From: Alicyclobacillus kakegawensis NBRC 103104 | Lineage (GTDB): Bacteria; Bacillota; Bacilli; Alicyclobacillales; Alicyclobacillaceae | Direction of reading: 5' to 3' | Assembly: GCF_001552655.1 (NCBI RefSeq) | Contig: NZ_BCRP01000017.1 | Coordinates: forward strand, 1-64,000 | Length of the DNA: 64,000 nucleotides | Shown here: piece by piece, positions 25,954 through 40,374 of the stretch | How the letters are laid out: each line of letters begins with the position of its first letter | Numbering within the stretch: the stretch's first letter is position 1 | Made by a program: the position numbers and the translations under genes | The notes under the pieces: generated by a model | Told to the model about the DNA's origin: nothing | The model's input: the letters and a program-made list of their open reading frames with translations, nothing else | The model's database searches: none

Positions 25954-26322
25954 TCACAGCACTTCCGGCGCCAGGGAGATGATTTTCATGAAGTCTCGGT
26001 CGCGCAATTCGCGTGCCACCGGTCCGAAAATGCGGGTTCCGCGCGGGCTTTTGTCTTCCCGGATGATAACGGCCGCGTTCTCGTCAAACCGGATGTACGA
26101 TCCGTCCGGACGCCGCAGGCCGCGCTTGCTGCGCACAATCACAGCCTTGACCACGTCGCCCTTCTTGACAACGCCACCGGGTGTTGCGCTCTTCACAGAA
26201 GCGACAATCACATCGCCAACGTTCGCCGTCTTGCGGTTGGACCCGCCCAGCACGCGGAAGCACATGATTTCCTTCGCGCCGGTGTTGTCCGCCACGACCA
26301 ATCGGGTCTGTGGTTGAATCAT
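25954..26322 (-). CDS. rplN: 50S ribosomal protein L14
   Basis: 122 aa, [19 protein letters not shown] start, [23 protein letters not shown] in the C-terminal half. Contacts the 30S subunit across the interface. Confidence 0.98.
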   Translation of the reverse strand: MIQPQTRLVVADNTGAKEIMCFRVLGGSNRKTANVGDVIVASVKSATPGGVVKKGDVVKAVIVRSKRGLRRPDGSYIRFDENAAVIIREDKSPRGTRIFGPVARELRDRDFMKIISLAPEVL

Positions 26323-26352
26323 CGTCCGACCTCCTCCCAGCGACCACTATCC

Positions 26353-26613
26353 TTACAGGATAACAGCCTTCTCCACGATTTCGACCAAGCGCCAGCGCTT
26401 CTCCTTGGAGAGCGGGCGCGTCTCCATGATGCGCACCACGTCGCCTACCTTCGCCTCGTTGTTCTCGTCGTGCGCCTTAAACTTCTTCGTCCGGCGCACC
26501 GTCTTGCCGTACAACGGGTGCATGACGCGTTCCTCCACGGCCACGACAATGGTCTTGTCCATCTTGTCGCTGACCACTTTGCCTACGCGCACCTTGCGAA
26601 AGTTCCGCTCCAT
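26353..26613 (-). CDS. rpsQ: 30S ribosomal protein S17
   Basis: 86 aa OB fold: [40 protein letters not shown]. Binds 16S rRNA early in assembly. Follows rpmC by 19 bases. Confidence 0.98.
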   Translation of the reverse strand: MERNFRKVRVGKVVSDKMDKTIVVAVEERVMHPLYGKTVRRTKKFKAHDENNEAKVGDVVRIMETRPLSKEKRWRLVEIVEKAVIL

Positions 26614-26632
26614 CCGACATCCCCCTTTCGAA

Positions 26633-26830
26633 TCAACCGATTCCGAGTTCGCGTTCTTTGAGAACCGTCTTCGCGCGCGCGATGTCTTTGCGGACCTGGC
26701 GGATGCGCATCGGATTCTCCAACTGGCCGGTCGCCAGCTGGAAACGCAGGTTGAACAGTTCGTCCTTCAACTCGTTGACCTTGTTCTCAATCTCCTCGGT
26801 GGACAAGTTGCGCAGCTCACTGGCTTTCAT
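26633..26830 (-). CDS. rpmC: 50S ribosomal protein L29
   Basis: 65 aa helical hairpin ([37 protein letters not shown]) at the exit tunnel. ATG at 26830 overlaps the end of rplP by 14 bases. An in-frame start four codons earlier is possible. Confidence 0.96.
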   Translation of the reverse strand: MKASELRNLSTEEIENKVNELKDELFNLRFQLATGQLENPMRIRQVRKDIARAKTVLKERELGIG

Positions 26831-27254
26831 CCGCTTCACCACCCACTTCTTCGCGCTTGACGAACTTCGTCTTGATGGGAAGCTTGTGTGCGGCCAAACG
26901 CATCGCTTCCCGCGCGACCTCTTCGCTCACCCCGGCCAGTTCAAACAGCACCCGGCCCGGCTTCACCACCGCGACCCACTTCTCCGGCGAGCCCTTGCCG
27001 CTGCCCATGCGGGTTTCGGCTGGCTTCTGCGTCACCGGCTTGCTCGGGAAGATCTTAATCCAGACCTTGCCGCCGCGCCGGATGTAACGGGTCATCGCGA
27101 TACGGGCCGCCTCAATCTGGCGGTTGGTCACCCACGCCGGTTCCAGCGCCTGCAGCCCGTACTCGCCGAAAGTCACCTCGTTGCCGCCCTTGGAGACACC
27201 CTTCATGCGGCCGCGGTGCTCCTTGCGGTGCTTCACGCGCTTTGGCATCAACAT
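26817..27254 (-). CDS. rplP: 50S ribosomal protein L16
   Basis: 145 aa, [19 protein letters not shown], then [12 protein letters not shown] and the [19 protein letters not shown] signature. Organises the A-site tRNA region of the 50S subunit. Confidence 0.98.
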   Translation of the reverse strand: MLMPKRVKHRKEHRGRMKGVSKGGNEVTFGEYGLQALEPAWVTNRQIEAARIAMTRYIRRGGKVWIKIFPSKPVTQKPAETRMGSGKGSPEKWVAVVKPGRVLFELAGVSEEVAREAMRLAAHKLPIKTKFVKREEVGGEADESQ

Positions 27255-27256
27255 TG

Positions 27257-27919
27257 TCAGTTGCCCCCTTCCTCAGTGGTCCGGCGGCGCTTGGGCAGCA
27301 CTTCGCCGCGGTAAATCCACACCTTCACTCCAATCCGCCCGTACGTCGTATGCGCCTCCGCCAACGCGTAGTCAATATCCGCCCGCAGCGTGTGCAAAGG
27401 CACTGTCCCTTCCGAATAGCCCTCCGTGCGCGCGATTTCCGCACCGCCCAAACGGCCCGACACCTGCACGCGGACACCTTTCGCACCGGCGCGCAGAGAG
27501 CGCTGCATGGCCTGCTTCATGGCGCGGCGGAAGGCGACGCGCCGCTCCAACTGGCTCGCGATGTTTTCCGCCACCAGACGGGCAGACAGATCCGGCTGTT
27601 TGATCTCGGAGATGGAGATGTGCACCCGCTTGCCGGTCAAGGCGCTGAGCGCATTGCGCAGGGCATCCACTTCCGATCCGCCCTTGCCAATCACCATGCC
27701 CGGCTTCGCGGTGTGGATGATGACGTTGATGCGGTTAGCCGCACGCTCGATGTCAACCTCGGCCACCGCCGCGTCCTTTAGGCGCTTGGCGATGTACTCG
27801 CGAATCTTCAGGTCTTCGTGCAGCAGATCCTGATAGTTTTTCTTATCCGCGTACCACTTGGATTCCCAGTCCCGGATAATGCCAATGCGTAAACCGACCG
27901 GATTCACCTTTTGACCCAT
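27257..27919 (-). CDS. rpsC: 30S ribosomal protein S3
   Basis: 220 aa. [21 protein letters not shown], a KH type-2 domain with [15 protein letters not shown] (GxxG loop), and the C-terminal domain with [15 protein letters not shown]-like sequence. mRNA entry-channel protein. Confidence 0.98.
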   Translation of the reverse strand: MGQKVNPVGLRIGIIRDWESKWYADKKNYQDLLHEDLKIREYIAKRLKDAAVAEVDIERAANRINVIIHTAKPGMVIGKGGSEVDALRNALSALTGKRVHISISEIKQPDLSARLVAENIASQLERRVAFRRAMKQAMQRSLRAGAKGVRVQVSGRLGGAEIARTEGYSEGTVPLHTLRADIDYALAEAHTTYGRIGVKVWIYRGEVLPKRRRTTEEGGN

Positions 27920-27925
27920 GCCGTC

Positions 27926-28276
27926 TTATCCCTCCTCTTTCTCGGCCACCACGACCGTGATGTGGCTGGTCCGTTTCATGATGCTGTACGCACGACCCTG
28001 CGCCCGCGGGTGGAACCGTTTCAAGGTCGGGCCCGGATCGACATAGGCCTCTTTGATGTAGAGACGATTGACGTCCATATTGTGGTTGTTCTCCGCATTG
28101 GCAATGGCCGAACGCACCACTTTCTCCACCACCGGCGAGGCGCCGCGCGGGGTGAGGCGAAGGATGGCCAAAGCCTCGCCGACACGCTTCCCGCGAATCA
28201 GGTCCACGACCAAGCGCACCTTGCGGGGAGCGATGCGGATGTATTTGGCACGCGCACGAGTCTGTGCCGCTTCCAT
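27926..28276 (-). CDS. rplV: 50S ribosomal protein L22
   Basis: 116 aa. [19 protein letters not shown] near the N-terminus and the tunnel-lining beta hairpin with [14 protein letters not shown]. The hairpin is of normal length. Confidence 0.98.
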   Translation of the reverse strand: MEAAQTRARAKYIRIAPRKVRLVVDLIRGKRVGEALAILRLTPRGASPVVEKVVRSAIANAENNHNMDVNRLYIKEAYVDPGPTLKRFHPRAQGRAYSIMKRTSHITVVVAEKEEG

Positions 28277-28301
28277 GATGTCACCATCCTTTCAATTCCG
28301 G

Positions 28302-28583
28302 TTAACGCGAGCGAGACGAGCGGTCGTCGCCGGCGTGTCCTTTAAACGTGCGGGTGGGGGCGAACTCGCCCAGCTTGTGACCGACCATGTCTTCCGTGAT
28401 GTACACAGGCACGTGCTTGCGCCCATCGTGAACGGCGAAGGTATGGCCGACAAACTGCGGGAAAATGGTCGAACGGCGCGACCACGTCTTGATCACCCGC
28501 TTTTCGCCGGTCTTGTTCAGCTCCTCCACCTTTTTAAGCAGATACGCGTCACAGAACGGCCCTTTCTTCAACGAACGTCCCAA
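28302..28583 (-). CDS. rpsS: 30S ribosomal protein S19
   Basis: 93 aa from TTG 28583, with AAGGAGG seven bases upstream; the product then begins [12 protein letters not shown], the family start. [23 protein letters not shown] follows. The 83-nt gap to rplB shows only the palindrome GCCGTCGACGGC. Confidence 0.96.
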   Translation of the reverse strand: MGRSLKKGPFCDAYLLKKVEELNKTGEKRVIKTWSRRSTIFPQFVGHTFAVHDGRKHVPVYITEDMVGHKLGEFAPTRTFKGHAGDDRSSRSR

Positions 28584-28666
28584 GGTGCAGCCTCCTTTCC
28601 GCATAGCCGAAGTCTTTTCCATATGACCGAGTCCGCCCGGCCGCCGTCGACGGCCAAGCCAGGACC

Positions 28667-29497
28667 TTACTTCTTGCGGCGGCGGACAATATACTTGTCA
28701 GACGGCTTGTTCTTCTTGCGCGTCTTTTTGCCGAGAGTGGGTTTGCCCCAGGGAGACATGGGCGACTTACGGCCGACGGGCGCCTTGCCTTCACCACCAC
28801 CGTGCGGGTGGTCGACCGGGTTCATCACGACACCGCGGACAGTCGGGCGCCGGCCCAACCAGCGGGATCGACCCGCCTTACCGATGCGGATGTTCTCATG
28901 ATCCAGGTTGCCGACCTGTCCCACGGTGGCCCGGCATTCCAGGCGAATCAGGCGCACCTCACCCGAGGTCAGACGGACGTGCGCGTAGTCGCCTTCCTTG
29001 GCCATCAGCTGCGCCGACGCCCCGGCTGCCCGCACCAGCTGAGCACCCCGGCCCGGCTTGAGCTCCACGTTGTGAATCACCGTGCCGACCGGGATATTGG
29101 CCAGCGGCAGCGCGTTGCCAGGACGGATATCCGCGTCCGGCCCGCTCATCAGCACGTCGCCGACCTTCACCCCGTGCGGCGCGACAATGTAGCGCTTCTC
29201 CCCGTCCGCGTAGTGAAGCAACGCAATGCGCGCGCTGCGGTTCGGATCGTATTCAATCGTGGCAACCTTGGCGGGAATCCCGTCCTTGTTGCGACGAAAG
29301 TCGATGATGCGATAGCGGCGCTTGTGGCCGCCGCCGTGGTGGCGGGTCGTAATTTTGCCCTGGTTGTTGCGCCCGGCGCGCTTCTTCAAGGGCGCCAACA
29401 GGGATTTCTCCGGCCTGTCTGTGGTGATCTCCTCGAACGTCGACACCGACATAAAGCGGCGTCCGGGAGACGTCGGCCGATATTTTTTGATACCCAC
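28667..29497 (-). CDS. rplB: 50S ribosomal protein L2
   Basis: 276 aa. [19 protein letters not shown], the SH3-like middle, and the C-terminal [19 protein letters not shown] loop whose His supports peptidyl transferase. Full length. Confidence 0.98.
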   Translation of the reverse strand: MGIKKYRPTSPGRRFMSVSTFEEITTDRPEKSLLAPLKKRAGRNNQGKITTRHHGGGHKRRYRIIDFRRNKDGIPAKVATIEYDPNRSARIALLHYADGEKRYIVAPHGVKVGDVLMSGPDADIRPGNALPLANIPVGTVIHNVELKPGRGAQLVRAAGASAQLMAKEGDYAHVRLTSGEVRLIRLECRATVGQVGNLDHENIRIGKAGRSRWLGRRPTVRGVVMNPVDHPHGGGEGKAPVGRKSPMSPWGKPTLGKKTRKKNKPSDKYIVRRRKK

Positions 29498-29533
29498 CGT
29501 TCCAACCTCCTTCTGTTGCCGATTGGTCGCGGA

Positions 29534-29824
29534 TCAGGACTCTTCGCCAAAGATGCGAATCGGTTCCGAATCCGGCCGCAAGGTCACGATAGCCTTCTTC
29601 CATTCCGGGGTGCGGCCGACGAAACGCCCCACCCGCTTGGTTTTGCCCGGCACACGCAGGGTGTTGACCTTCAATACCTTGACGCCAAACAGCTTTTCCA
29701 CCGCCTGGCGGATTTCCGTCTTGTTGGCCCGTTTGTCCACCTCGAACACATACTTGTTCTGCTCCATCAACTCGGTGGACTTTTCGGTGATGACCGGACG
29801 CTTGATGAGGTCTCTCGGGTCCAT
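29534..29824 (-). CDS. rplW: 50S ribosomal protein L23
   Basis: 96 aa, [22 protein letters not shown]. At the exit tunnel; docking site for trigger factor and SRP. ATG shares a base with the rplD stop (TAATG), so translation is coupled. Confidence 0.98.
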   Translation of the reverse strand: MDPRDLIKRPVITEKSTELMEQNKYVFEVDKRANKTEIRQAVEKLFGVKVLKVNTLRVPGKTKRVGRFVGRTPEWKKAIVTLRPDSEPIRIFGEES

Positions 29825-30444
29825 TACGCGAACACCTCCTGGACCTTCTCGACGGCGTCACGGGTCAGGACCAGGTGGTCGTGACGGAGAACGTCATACA
29901 CGTTCACGCTACCCGCCGAGATATACTTCACGTCAGGCAGGTTGCGGGCAGACAGCAACGCCTTCTCGTCGACCTGCGCGTCGACAATCAGCGGCTTGTT
30001 CAGTTCCAACCGCTGCAGCAACGCCACCACGTGTTTCGTCTTAATCTCCGGCAGCTCCAGGTTGTCGAGGACGACCAACTTGCCTTCGCCCACCTTCGAA
30101 CTCAGCGCGCTGTACAACGCCGCCCGCCGCACCTTCTTAGGCAGCTTCATGGTGTATTCGCGCGGTTTGGGCCCGAACACCACGCCACCGCCTTTCCACT
30201 GCGGCGCGCGGATACTCCCCTGCCGGGCGCGGCCGGTTCCCTTTTGACGCCACGGCTTGCGGCCACCGCCCCGCACTTCCGAGCGCCCCTTGCTGCTGTG
30301 CGTGCCACGGCGGGCGTTGTTCAGGTACATCAACACAACTTGGTGCATCAAATCCGAGCGCACCGGCGCAGCGAACACTTTCTCCGACAGCTCGATCTCG
30401 CCCACCTGTTCGCCGGCCATGTTGTACACGGTCACCTTCGGCAT
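29824..30444 (-). CDS. rplD: 50S ribosomal protein L4
   Basis: 206 aa from ATG 30444 (AAAGGAGG upstream). The tunnel loop [19 protein letters not shown] and GPKPREY identify it. In E. coli L4 represses the S10 operon. Confidence 0.98.
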   Translation of the reverse strand: MPKVTVYNMAGEQVGEIELSEKVFAAPVRSDLMHQVVLMYLNNARRGTHSSKGRSEVRGGGRKPWRQKGTGRARQGSIRAPQWKGGGVVFGPKPREYTMKLPKKVRRAALYSALSSKVGEGKLVVLDNLELPEIKTKHVVALLQRLELNKPLIVDAQVDEKALLSARNLPDVKYISAGSVNVYDVLRHDHLVLTRDAVEKVQEVFA

Positions 30445-30465
30445 CGGTCTGCCTCCTTTCAAAGG

Positions 30466-31098
30466 TTATTTCGTAGTCGCCTTGACAGCACTGCGCACCG
30501 TGACGAACGAGTTTTTCGGCCCCGGAATGGAACCCTTGATGAGCAACAGGTTGCGCTCCGCGTCCACGCGCACCACCGTCAGGTTCTGCACCGTCGTCCG
30601 CTCACCGCCCATCCGGCCAGCCATGGTCTGGCCCTTGAACACGCGGTTGGGCGCAATCGAACCCAGCGATCCGACCCCGCGATGGTACTTGGAGCCGTGC
30701 GCCATCGGTCCACGCGCCTGATTGTGCCGTTTGATGGGGCCAGCATACCCCTTGCCTTTGGAGACCCCGATGACGTCCACGACGTCTCCTTCGCTAAACA
30801 CGTCCGCGCGCAGCTGCTGCCCGACCTCATAGGCATCCACATCGACGCCGCGCAGCTCGCGGACGTACCGTTTCGGCGCCGTGTTTGCTTTCGCCGCGTG
30901 CCCCTGCTCCGGTTTGGTCGCGCGGTTTGGCTTCTTATCGCCATAGCCAATTTGGATGGCGCTGTAGCCGTCGGTCTCGGGCGTCTTCTTTTGGAGAACG
31001 ATGCACGGCCCAGCCGCAATCACGGTGACCGGCACCACTCGGCCTTCCTGGTCAAAGACCTGGGTCATGCCGAGCTTGCGACCCAAGATGCCCTTCAT
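30466..31098 (-). CDS. rplC: 50S ribosomal protein L3
   Basis: 210 aa from ATG 31098 (AGGGGGT six bases upstream). [14 protein letters not shown] and the long central loop [17 protein letters not shown] reaching toward the peptidyl transferase centre. Preceded by a closed structured intergenic region (31128-31193). Confidence 0.98.
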   Translation of the reverse strand: MKGILGRKLGMTQVFDQEGRVVPVTVIAAGPCIVLQKKTPETDGYSAIQIGYGDKKPNRATKPEQGHAAKANTAPKRYVRELRGVDVDAYEVGQQLRADVFSEGDVVDVIGVSKGKGYAGPIKRHNQARGPMAHGSKYHRGVGSLGSIAPNRVFKGQTMAGRMGGERTTVQNLTVVRVDAERNLLLIKGSIPGPKNSFVTVRSAVKATTK

Positions 31099-31127
31099 GT
31101 CTGCACCCCCTACAAACAAGTCCACTC

Positions 31128-31193
31128 CCACGGCGCACCGCGCGCAGGCGCCGGCGCATGCCGCAGGCCAATTTTGTGCATCTTACGCCGTGG
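31128..31193 (-). other. closed structured region between rpsJ and rplC
   Basis: CCACGGCG (31128-31135) and CGCCGTGG (31186-31193) form an 8-bp terminal helix around a 50-nt GC-rich interior with several short self-complementary pieces (GGCGCCGGCGC). It ends about 20 bases before the rplC ribosome-binding site and has no T tract. It may be a feedback-binding site. Confidence 0.45.
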
Positions 31194-31200
31194 ATTCAAC

Positions 31201-31664
<464 letters not shown>

Positions 31665-31710
31665 GACCAGCCTGCCGCCAGGCTAAGCCGTCGCAGAGAA
31701 GCCTGCATGG

Positions 31711-31743
31711 AAAGAAGGCGAGGGGGCTCCCCTCGCCTTCTTT
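31711..31743. terminator. tuf terminator
   Basis: A perfect 15-bp stem (31711-31725 with 31729-31743) with a GCT loop. The minus-strand 3' arm ends CTTCTTT, so the T tract is partly in the stem; structurally it can act on both strands. It divides the str and S10 transcription units. Confidence 0.85.
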
Positions 31744-31789
31744 CTTGCGCCTTCCCGGCCGGTGGCCGACCGGTTCGCGGTGCGTCTTC

Positions 31790-32977
31790 TTACGCCTCGA
31801 TGGAACTTACGACGCCCGCGCCGACCGTGCGGCCGCCTTCGCGAATCGCGAAGCGGGTGCCTTCCTCGAGAGCAATAGGCGAAATCAGTTCCACCGCCAT
31901 CGTCACGTTGTCACCAGGCATCACCATCTCGGTGCCTTCCGGCAGGTTCACGACACCGGTCACGTCCGTCGTCCGGAAGTAGAACTGCGGGCGGTAACCG
32001 TTGAAGAACGGGGTGTGGCGGCCGCCTTCTTCCTTCGTCAGGACGTACACCTCAGCCTTGAACTTCGTGTGCGGCTTGATGGAGCCAGGCTTCACAATGA
32101 CCTGGCCGCGCTCGACGTCCTTGCGCTCAATACCACGCAACAGGGCGCCGATGTTGTCGCCGGCCTGCGCCTGGTCGAGCAACTTGCGGAACATCTCGAC
32201 ACCGGTGACGACCGTCTTCAGGGCGTCGTCGCGGAGGCCGACAATCTCGACCTCGTCCCCGACCTTGAGCACACCGCGCTCCACACGGCCAGTGGCCACC
32301 GTGCCGCGACCGGTGATGGTGAACACGTCTTCGACCGGCATGAGGAACGGCTTCTCCGTGTCGCGCTCCGGAGTCGGGATGTAATCGTCGATGGCGTCCA
32401 TCAGTTCCTCAATCTTCTTGACGTACTCCGGATCGCCTTCGAGGGCTTTCAGGGCCGACCCACGAATGACCGGGATGTCGTCGCCAGGGAACTCATATTC
32501 GTTCAGCAGCTCGCGGACTTCCATCTCGACCAGTTCGAGCAACTCTTCGTCATCGACCATGTCGCACTTGTTCAGGAACACGACGATGTACGGCACACCC
32601 ACCTGACGGGCCAAGAGAATGTGCTCGCGGGTCTGCGGCATCGGACCGTCAGCAGCCGAGACAACCAGGATGGCGCCGTCCATCTGCGCTGCGCCGGTGA
32701 TCATGTTCTTCACGTAGTCGGCGTGGCCAGGGCAGTCCACGTGCGCATAGTGACGCTTGTCCGTCTCGTACTCCACGTGCGCCGTGTTGATGGTGATACC
32801 GCGCTCGCGCTCTTCCGGAGCCTTGTCGATCTCCTCGTACTTCTGCGCCTGGGCCTTGCCCTTCTGCGCCTGGATGGTCGTGATGGCGGCCGTAAGCGTG
32901 GTCTTGCCGTGGTCAACGTGACCAATCGTCCCGACGTTTACGTGGGGCTTGCTGCGGTCAAACTTCTCTTTTGCCAT
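31790..32977 (-). CDS. tuf: elongation factor Tu
   Basis: Delivers aminoacyl-tRNA to the ribosome as a GTPase. 395 aa: G1 GHVDHGKTT, switch [10 protein letters not shown]3 DCPGHADY, G4 NKCDMVDD, G5 SALKALEG region, then beta-barrel domains II and III. ATG 32977 with AAGGAG nine bases upstream; the codon before it (TTG) is in frame. Residues around the kirromycin/elfamycin interface look ordinary. Confidence 0.98.
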   Translation of the reverse strand: MAKEKFDRSKPHVNVGTIGHVDHGKTTLTAAITTIQAQKGKAQAQKYEEIDKAPEERERGITINTAHVEYETDKRHYAHVDCPGHADYVKNMITGAAQMDGAILVVSAADGPMPQTREHILLARQVGVPYIVVFLNKCDMVDDEELLELVEMEVRELLNEYEFPGDDIPVIRGSALKALEGDPEYVKKIEELMDAIDDYIPTPERDTEKPFLMPVEDVFTITGRGTVATGRVERGVLKVGDEVEIVGLRDDALKTVVTGVEMFRKLLDQAQAGDNIGALLRGIERKDVERGQVIVKPGSIKPHTKFKAEVYVLTKEEGGRHTPFFNGYRPQFYFRTTDVTGVVNLPEGTEMVMPGDNVTMAVELISPIALEEGTRFAIREGGRTVGAGVVSSIEA

Positions 32978-32996
32978 CAAGATTCACTCCTTTTTC

Positions 32997-35072
32997 TCAT
33001 TCGCCTTTGTGTTTGGCGATGATCTCTTGGGCGATGTTCTTCGGAACTTCCTCGTACCGAGAAAATTCCATAGTATAGGTACCGCGGCCTTGGGTCCGCG
33101 ACCGCAGACTGGTCGAGTACCCAAACATCTCCGCCAGCGGTACATACCCGCGAATCACCTGGGCTCCGGCCCGCGCCTCCATGCCTTCGACCCGGCCGCG
33201 CCGAGAATTGATGTCGCCCATAATGTCGCCCATGTACTCCTCGGGCACCGTCACCTCGACCCGCATGATCGGTTCGAGCAGTACGGGCCCCGCCTTCTGG
33301 GCGCCTGCTTTGAGCGCCATCGATCCGGCGATCTTGAACGCCATTTCCGAGGAGTCCACCTCGTGATACGACCCGTCGTAGAGCGTCACCTTCATGTCGA
33401 GCATCGGGTACCCGGCCAGGACGCCGTTCTGCATCGCCTCGCGGATGCCCTCGTCGACCGCAGGGATGTACTCTTTCGGGATGGCGCCGCCGACAATCTT
33501 GTTCTCGAACACGTAGCCCGCGCCGCGCTCCAGCGGCTCGAGAGTAATCTTGACGTGTCCGTACTGGCCGCGGCCGCCCGACTGGCGGACGAACTTGCCC
33601 TCCTGGTCGACCGGCTGGGTAATGGTTTCCTTGTACGCCACCTGGGGTTGACCCACGTTGGCGGCGACTTTGAACTCCCGCTGCAAACGGTCGACAATGA
33701 TCTCCAGGTGCAGCTCGCCCATGCCCGCGATGATGGTCTGACCCGTCTCCTGGTCCGTCCAGGTCTTGAACGTCGGGTCTTCCTCGGCCAGCTTCGCCAG
33801 CGCCAGGCCCATCTTGTCTTGGTCGGCCTTGGTCTTCGGCTCGATGGCGACGTTGATGACCGGCTCCGGGAACTCCATCGATTCCAGGATGACGACATTC
33901 TTCTCGTCGCAGAGCGTGTCCCCTGTCGTCGTGTCCTTCAGGCCCACCGCGGCCGCGATATCGCCGGCGTACACCATGTCAATCTCTTCGCGGTGGTTAG
34001 CGTGCATCTGCAGGATGCGGCCAATGCGTTCCCGCTTGCCTTTCGTCGAGTTGAGCACGTACGATCCGTTGCCCAGCGTGCCCGAGTACACGCGGAAGAA
34101 GGCCAGCTTGCCGACGAACGGATCCGTCATGATTTTGAACGCCAACGCTGCGAACGGCTCGTCGTCCGAAGAGTGGCGCTCGACCGGTTCTCCGTCAGGG
34201 GTTGTCCCCTTGATAGCCGGCACATCGGTCGGCGCGGGGAGATAGTCCACCACCGCGTCAAGCATCGGCTGCACACCCTTGTTGCGATAGGACGATCCGC
34301 ACAACACCGGGAACAGCTGCACCGAGCAGGTGCCCTTGCGGATACCCGCCTTCAGCTCCTCGACGGTGATCTCCTCACCCTCGAGGTACTTCATCATCAG
34401 GTCCTCATCCAACTCGGCGACCGCCTCAATCAGCTTCGTGCGGTACTCCGCCGCCAACTCCTTCATGTCATCGGGAATCTCGCGCGTCTCCGAGGTCGTG
34501 CCCAGGTCATCCGTGTAGATGATGGCCCGGTTCTCGACCAGGTCCACAAGCCCCACGAACGAGTCCTCGGCGCCAATCGGCAGTTGAATCGGCACCGCGT
34601 TGGCACCCAGCCGCGTCCTCATCTGTTCGACGCAATCCAGGAAGTTTGCGCCGATGATGTCCATCTTGTTGACGTACGCGATGCGTGGCACGTGGTACTT
34701 GTCCGCCTGCCGCCAGACCGTCTCGGACTGGGGCTCGACGCCACCTTTCGCGTCAAACACCCCGACGGCTCCGTCGAGGACGCGCAGCGAGCGCTCCACC
34801 TCGACCGTGAAGTCTACGTGGCCTGGCGTATCAATGATGTTGATGCGGTGGCCGAGCCACTGACAGGTCGTCGCGGCCGACGTAATCGTAATGCCGCGCT
34901 CTTGTTCCTGGGCCATCCAGTCCATGGTCGCGGCACCCTCGTGCACTTCGCCGATCTTGTGCACGCGGCCAGTGTAGAAAAGCACGCGCTCCGTCGTCGT
35001 CGTTTTGCCCGCGTCGATGTGCGCGATGATGCCGATGTTGCGCGTCTTTTCCAGAGGAAACTGCCGAGCCAA
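32997..35072 (-). CDS. fusA: elongation factor G
   Basis: Translocase GTPase, 691 aa. G1 [13 protein letters not shown], switch I with [14 protein letters not shown]3 DTPGHVDF, G4 NKMDIIGA, then domains II-V with the domain IV loop [15 protein letters not shown] at 35072 follows AAGGAGGG at six bases and gives the usual [18 protein letters not shown]. 51 bases after rpsG in the str operon. Confidence 0.98.
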   Translation of the reverse strand: MARQFPLEKTRNIGIIAHIDAGKTTTTERVLFYTGRVHKIGEVHEGAATMDWMAQEQERGITITSAATTCQWLGHRINIIDTPGHVDFTVEVERSLRVLDGAVGVFDAKGGVEPQSETVWRQADKYHVPRIAYVNKMDIIGANFLDCVEQMRTRLGANAVPIQLPIGAEDSFVGLVDLVENRAIIYTDDLGTTSETREIPDDMKELAAEYRTKLIEAVAELDEDLMMKYLEGEEITVEELKAGIRKGTCSVQLFPVLCGSSYRNKGVQPMLDAVVDYLPAPTDVPAIKGTTPDGEPVERHSSDDEPFAALAFKIMTDPFVGKLAFFRVYSGTLGNGSYVLNSTKGKRERIGRILQMHANHREEIDMVYAGDIAAAVGLKDTTTGDTLCDEKNVVILESMEFPEPVINVAIEPKTKADQDKMGLALAKLAEEDPTFKTWTDQETGQTIIAGMGELHLEIIVDRLQREFKVAANVGQPQVAYKETITQPVDQEGKFVRQSGGRGQYGHVKITLEPLERGAGYVFENKIVGGAIPKEYIPAVDEGIREAMQNGVLAGYPMLDMKVTLYDGSYHEVDSSEMAFKIAGSMALKAGAQKAGPVLLEPIMRVEVTVPEEYMGDIMGDINSRRGRVEGMEARAGAQVIRGYVPLAEMFGYSTSLRSRTQGRGTYTMEFSRYEEVPKNIAQEIIAKHKGE

Positions 35073-35123
35073 TGAACACCCTCCTTCCGCCTCTGTGCTC
35101 TCTTGCTTGCGGCGTTCAGGCTC

Positions 35124-35594
35124 TTACCAACGATAGTGTGCGAACGCCTTGTTGGCCTCCGCCATGCGGTGCGTGTCTTCCTTCTTCTTGACAGCCCCAC
35201 CCGTGTTGTTGGCGGCGTCCATCAGCTCGTTGCGCAGGCGTTCAATCATCGTCTTCTCGCCACGCTCGCGGGCGTATTGAACAAGCCACCGCAGCCCGAG
35301 CGTGATCCGCCGTTCCGGGCGGACCTCCACCGGCACTTGATAGTTCGATCCGCCCACGCGCCGCGCCTTGACCTCGAGCACCGGCATCACGTTGCGCAGC
35401 GCCTCCTCAAAGACCTCCATCGGGTCTCTCCCGGTACGCTCGCGCACCCCCTCAAGCGCCGAGTAGACGATGCGCTGGGCTGTGCCCTTCTTGCCGTCCA
35501 CCATCACTTTGTTGATGAGACGGGTGACCATTTTGTTCCCGTAAACAGGATCCGGCATAACGTCCCGTTTCGGAACCGGACCTTTCCGTGGCAT
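35124..35594 (-). CDS. rpsG: 30S ribosomal protein S7
   Basis: 156 aa, [20 protein letters not shown] then [15 protein letters not shown], ending [10 protein letters not shown]. Primary binder of the 16S 3' major domain and the str-operon regulator in E. coli. A 7-bp hairpin precedes it in the rpsL-rpsG gap. Confidence 0.98.
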   Translation of the reverse strand: MPRKGPVPKRDVMPDPVYGNKMVTRLINKVMVDGKKGTAQRIVYSALEGVRERTGRDPMEVFEEALRNVMPVLEVKARRVGGSNYQVPVEVRPERRITLGLRWLVQYARERGEKTMIERLRNELMDAANNTGGAVKKKEDTHRMAEANKAFAHYRW

Positions 35595-35637
35595 GCATGC
35601 GCCCCCCTTCCTCAATCTGCGCGCGCAACCGAACCAG

Positions 35638-35673
35638 GGCGCAACTCACTCCGCCACCCCGCCGGCTTGCGCC
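35638..35673 (-). other. intercistronic hairpin between rpsL and rpsG
   Basis: GGCGCAA (35638-35644) pairs with TTGCGCC (35667-35673). The position matches the E. coli S7 feedback site between S12 and S7, but I cannot show sequence identity with it. Confidence 0.35.
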
Positions 35674-35710
35674 GTCCGCTGTGTTGGCGTTGCATCAGAA
35701 TGACTTCTCC

Positions 35711-36124
35711 TTACTTCTTGGCGCGTTTCGCCCCGTACTTGGAACGGCCCTGCTGGCGGTCTTTGACGCCTGCCGTGTCCAGGGCGCCGCGGATGATGTG
35801 GTAGCGCACGCCCGGCAGGTCCTTGACACGGCCGCCGCGGACCAGCACGACGGAGTGCTCCTGCAGGTTGTGGCCTTCACCCGGGATGTAGGCTGTGACC
35901 TCATACGTATTCGTCAAACGCACACGGGCATACTTCCGCAGGGCCGAGTTCGGCTTCTTGGGGGTCATCGTCCCCACGCGGGTGCAGACCCCGCGCTTCT
36001 GCGGCGAAGGCAGGTCGGTCAGCTTCTTCTCAAAGCTGTTGTACCCCTTCTGCAACGCCGGTGCGGTCGATTTCTTCACCATCACTTTGCGGCCCTTCCG
36101 GACCAATTGATTGATGGTCGGCAT
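35711..36124 (-). CDS. rpsL: 30S ribosomal protein S12
   Basis: 137 aa from ATG 36124. [11 protein letters not shown] start, Gram-positive insertion SSFEKKL-like region, [11 protein letters not shown] with lysine at the streptomycin-sensitive position, and [15 protein letters not shown]. Decoding-centre protein; no known resistance change is visible. The 147-nt gap upstream contains GCGCAG/CTGCGC and other short hairpins. Confidence 0.98.
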   Translation of the reverse strand: MPTINQLVRKGRKVMVKKSTAPALQKGYNSFEKKLTDLPSPQKRGVCTRVGTMTPKKPNSALRKYARVRLTNTYEVTAYIPGEGHNLQEHSVVLVRGGRVKDLPGVRYHIIRGALDTAGVKDRQQGRSKYGAKRAKK

Positions 36125-36271
36125 CGTTGCACCTCCTTCCAAAGATCCAACCGCGACGCGAGACGCGATTGTCATGTCCACAGTGCCTGGTGGTCCGTGT
36201 CCGCGCAGACAGACACCTGCGCTGCGATGCACGGCGCAAAGCTTTTTGCAAGCCGCAGCCACAGGCTCTCT

Positions 36272-36523
36272 TCACTCTTCGAGGATGGCTGCTGTGGCCG
36301 CTCCCACCTCGATACCGCAAGCCTTGCCGAGTTCCTTCATGGATTCAATCCACTCTACGGGAATTCCGCGTTCACGGGCCAGCGTCACCACCGGACGGGT
36401 GACCCGTTCTTCCGCATCCTTCGCGACAAAGACCTGTACCACCTGTTGCTGCTGGAGTGCCTTCGTCGTCTGGTTGGTCCCGATGATACGTTTCCTCGCG
36501 AGGCGTATGCGTTCGAGAGACAT
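36272..36523 (-). CDS. rplGB: L7Ae/L30e-family K-turn RNA-binding protein
   Basis: 83 aa from ATG 36523 (GGGGGAGG seven bases upstream). The L7Ae fold is marked by GTNQTTKALQQQQ, VFVAKDAEERV and the C-terminal ELGKACGIEVGAA loop. Counterpart of B. subtilis YbxF, which binds kink-turn RNA. First gene of the rpsL-rpsG-fusA-tuf unit, with its own promoter. Confidence 0.93.
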   Translation of the reverse strand: MSLERIRLARKRIIGTNQTTKALQQQQVVQVFVAKDAEERVTRPVVTLARERGIPVEWIESMKELGKACGIEVGAATAAILEE

Positions 36524-36571
36524 GGCAAAGCCTCCCCCAAAATAACGACCATGCTCAAGGCACACTCAACG

Positions 36572-36601
36572 ATTCTATCACCGCAAAAAGCGGGCTGTCA
36601 A
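36572..36601 (-). promoter_or_regulatory. sigma-A promoter of the str operon
   Basis: TTGACA (36596-36601), 18-bp spacer, TAGAAT (36572-36577) on the minus strand, between rpoC and the L7Ae-family gene. Confidence 0.8.
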
Positions 36602-36628
36602 CAAGCGGCGGACGGGTCGAGGCGGACT

Positions 36629-36651
36629 CGCGGGGCGGCCCGCGCCCCGCG
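36629..36651 (-). other. GC-rich hairpin after rpoC
   Basis: CGCGGGGC (36629-36636) pairs with GCCCCGCG (36644-36651), starting six bases past the rpoC stop. No T tract follows; probably a partial terminator or 3' stabiliser. Confidence 0.45.
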
Positions 36652-36657
36652 TTTCAC

Positions 36658-40287
<3,630 letters not shown>

Positions 40288-40374
40288 AGGGGAATCCTCC
40301 CTTTCGGCAAACTCGTCGTTGCGCACATTCGGCCGCAGGCCCGGCCGGACAGGCGCGCCGGTGCCTGCGTTACG

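Noticed and set aside
32949-35075. 708-codon open frame on the plus strand opposite fusA
   Set aside because: Mirror image of fusA caused by GC-rich third positions; His/Arg/Leu-rich nonsense composition with no domain.
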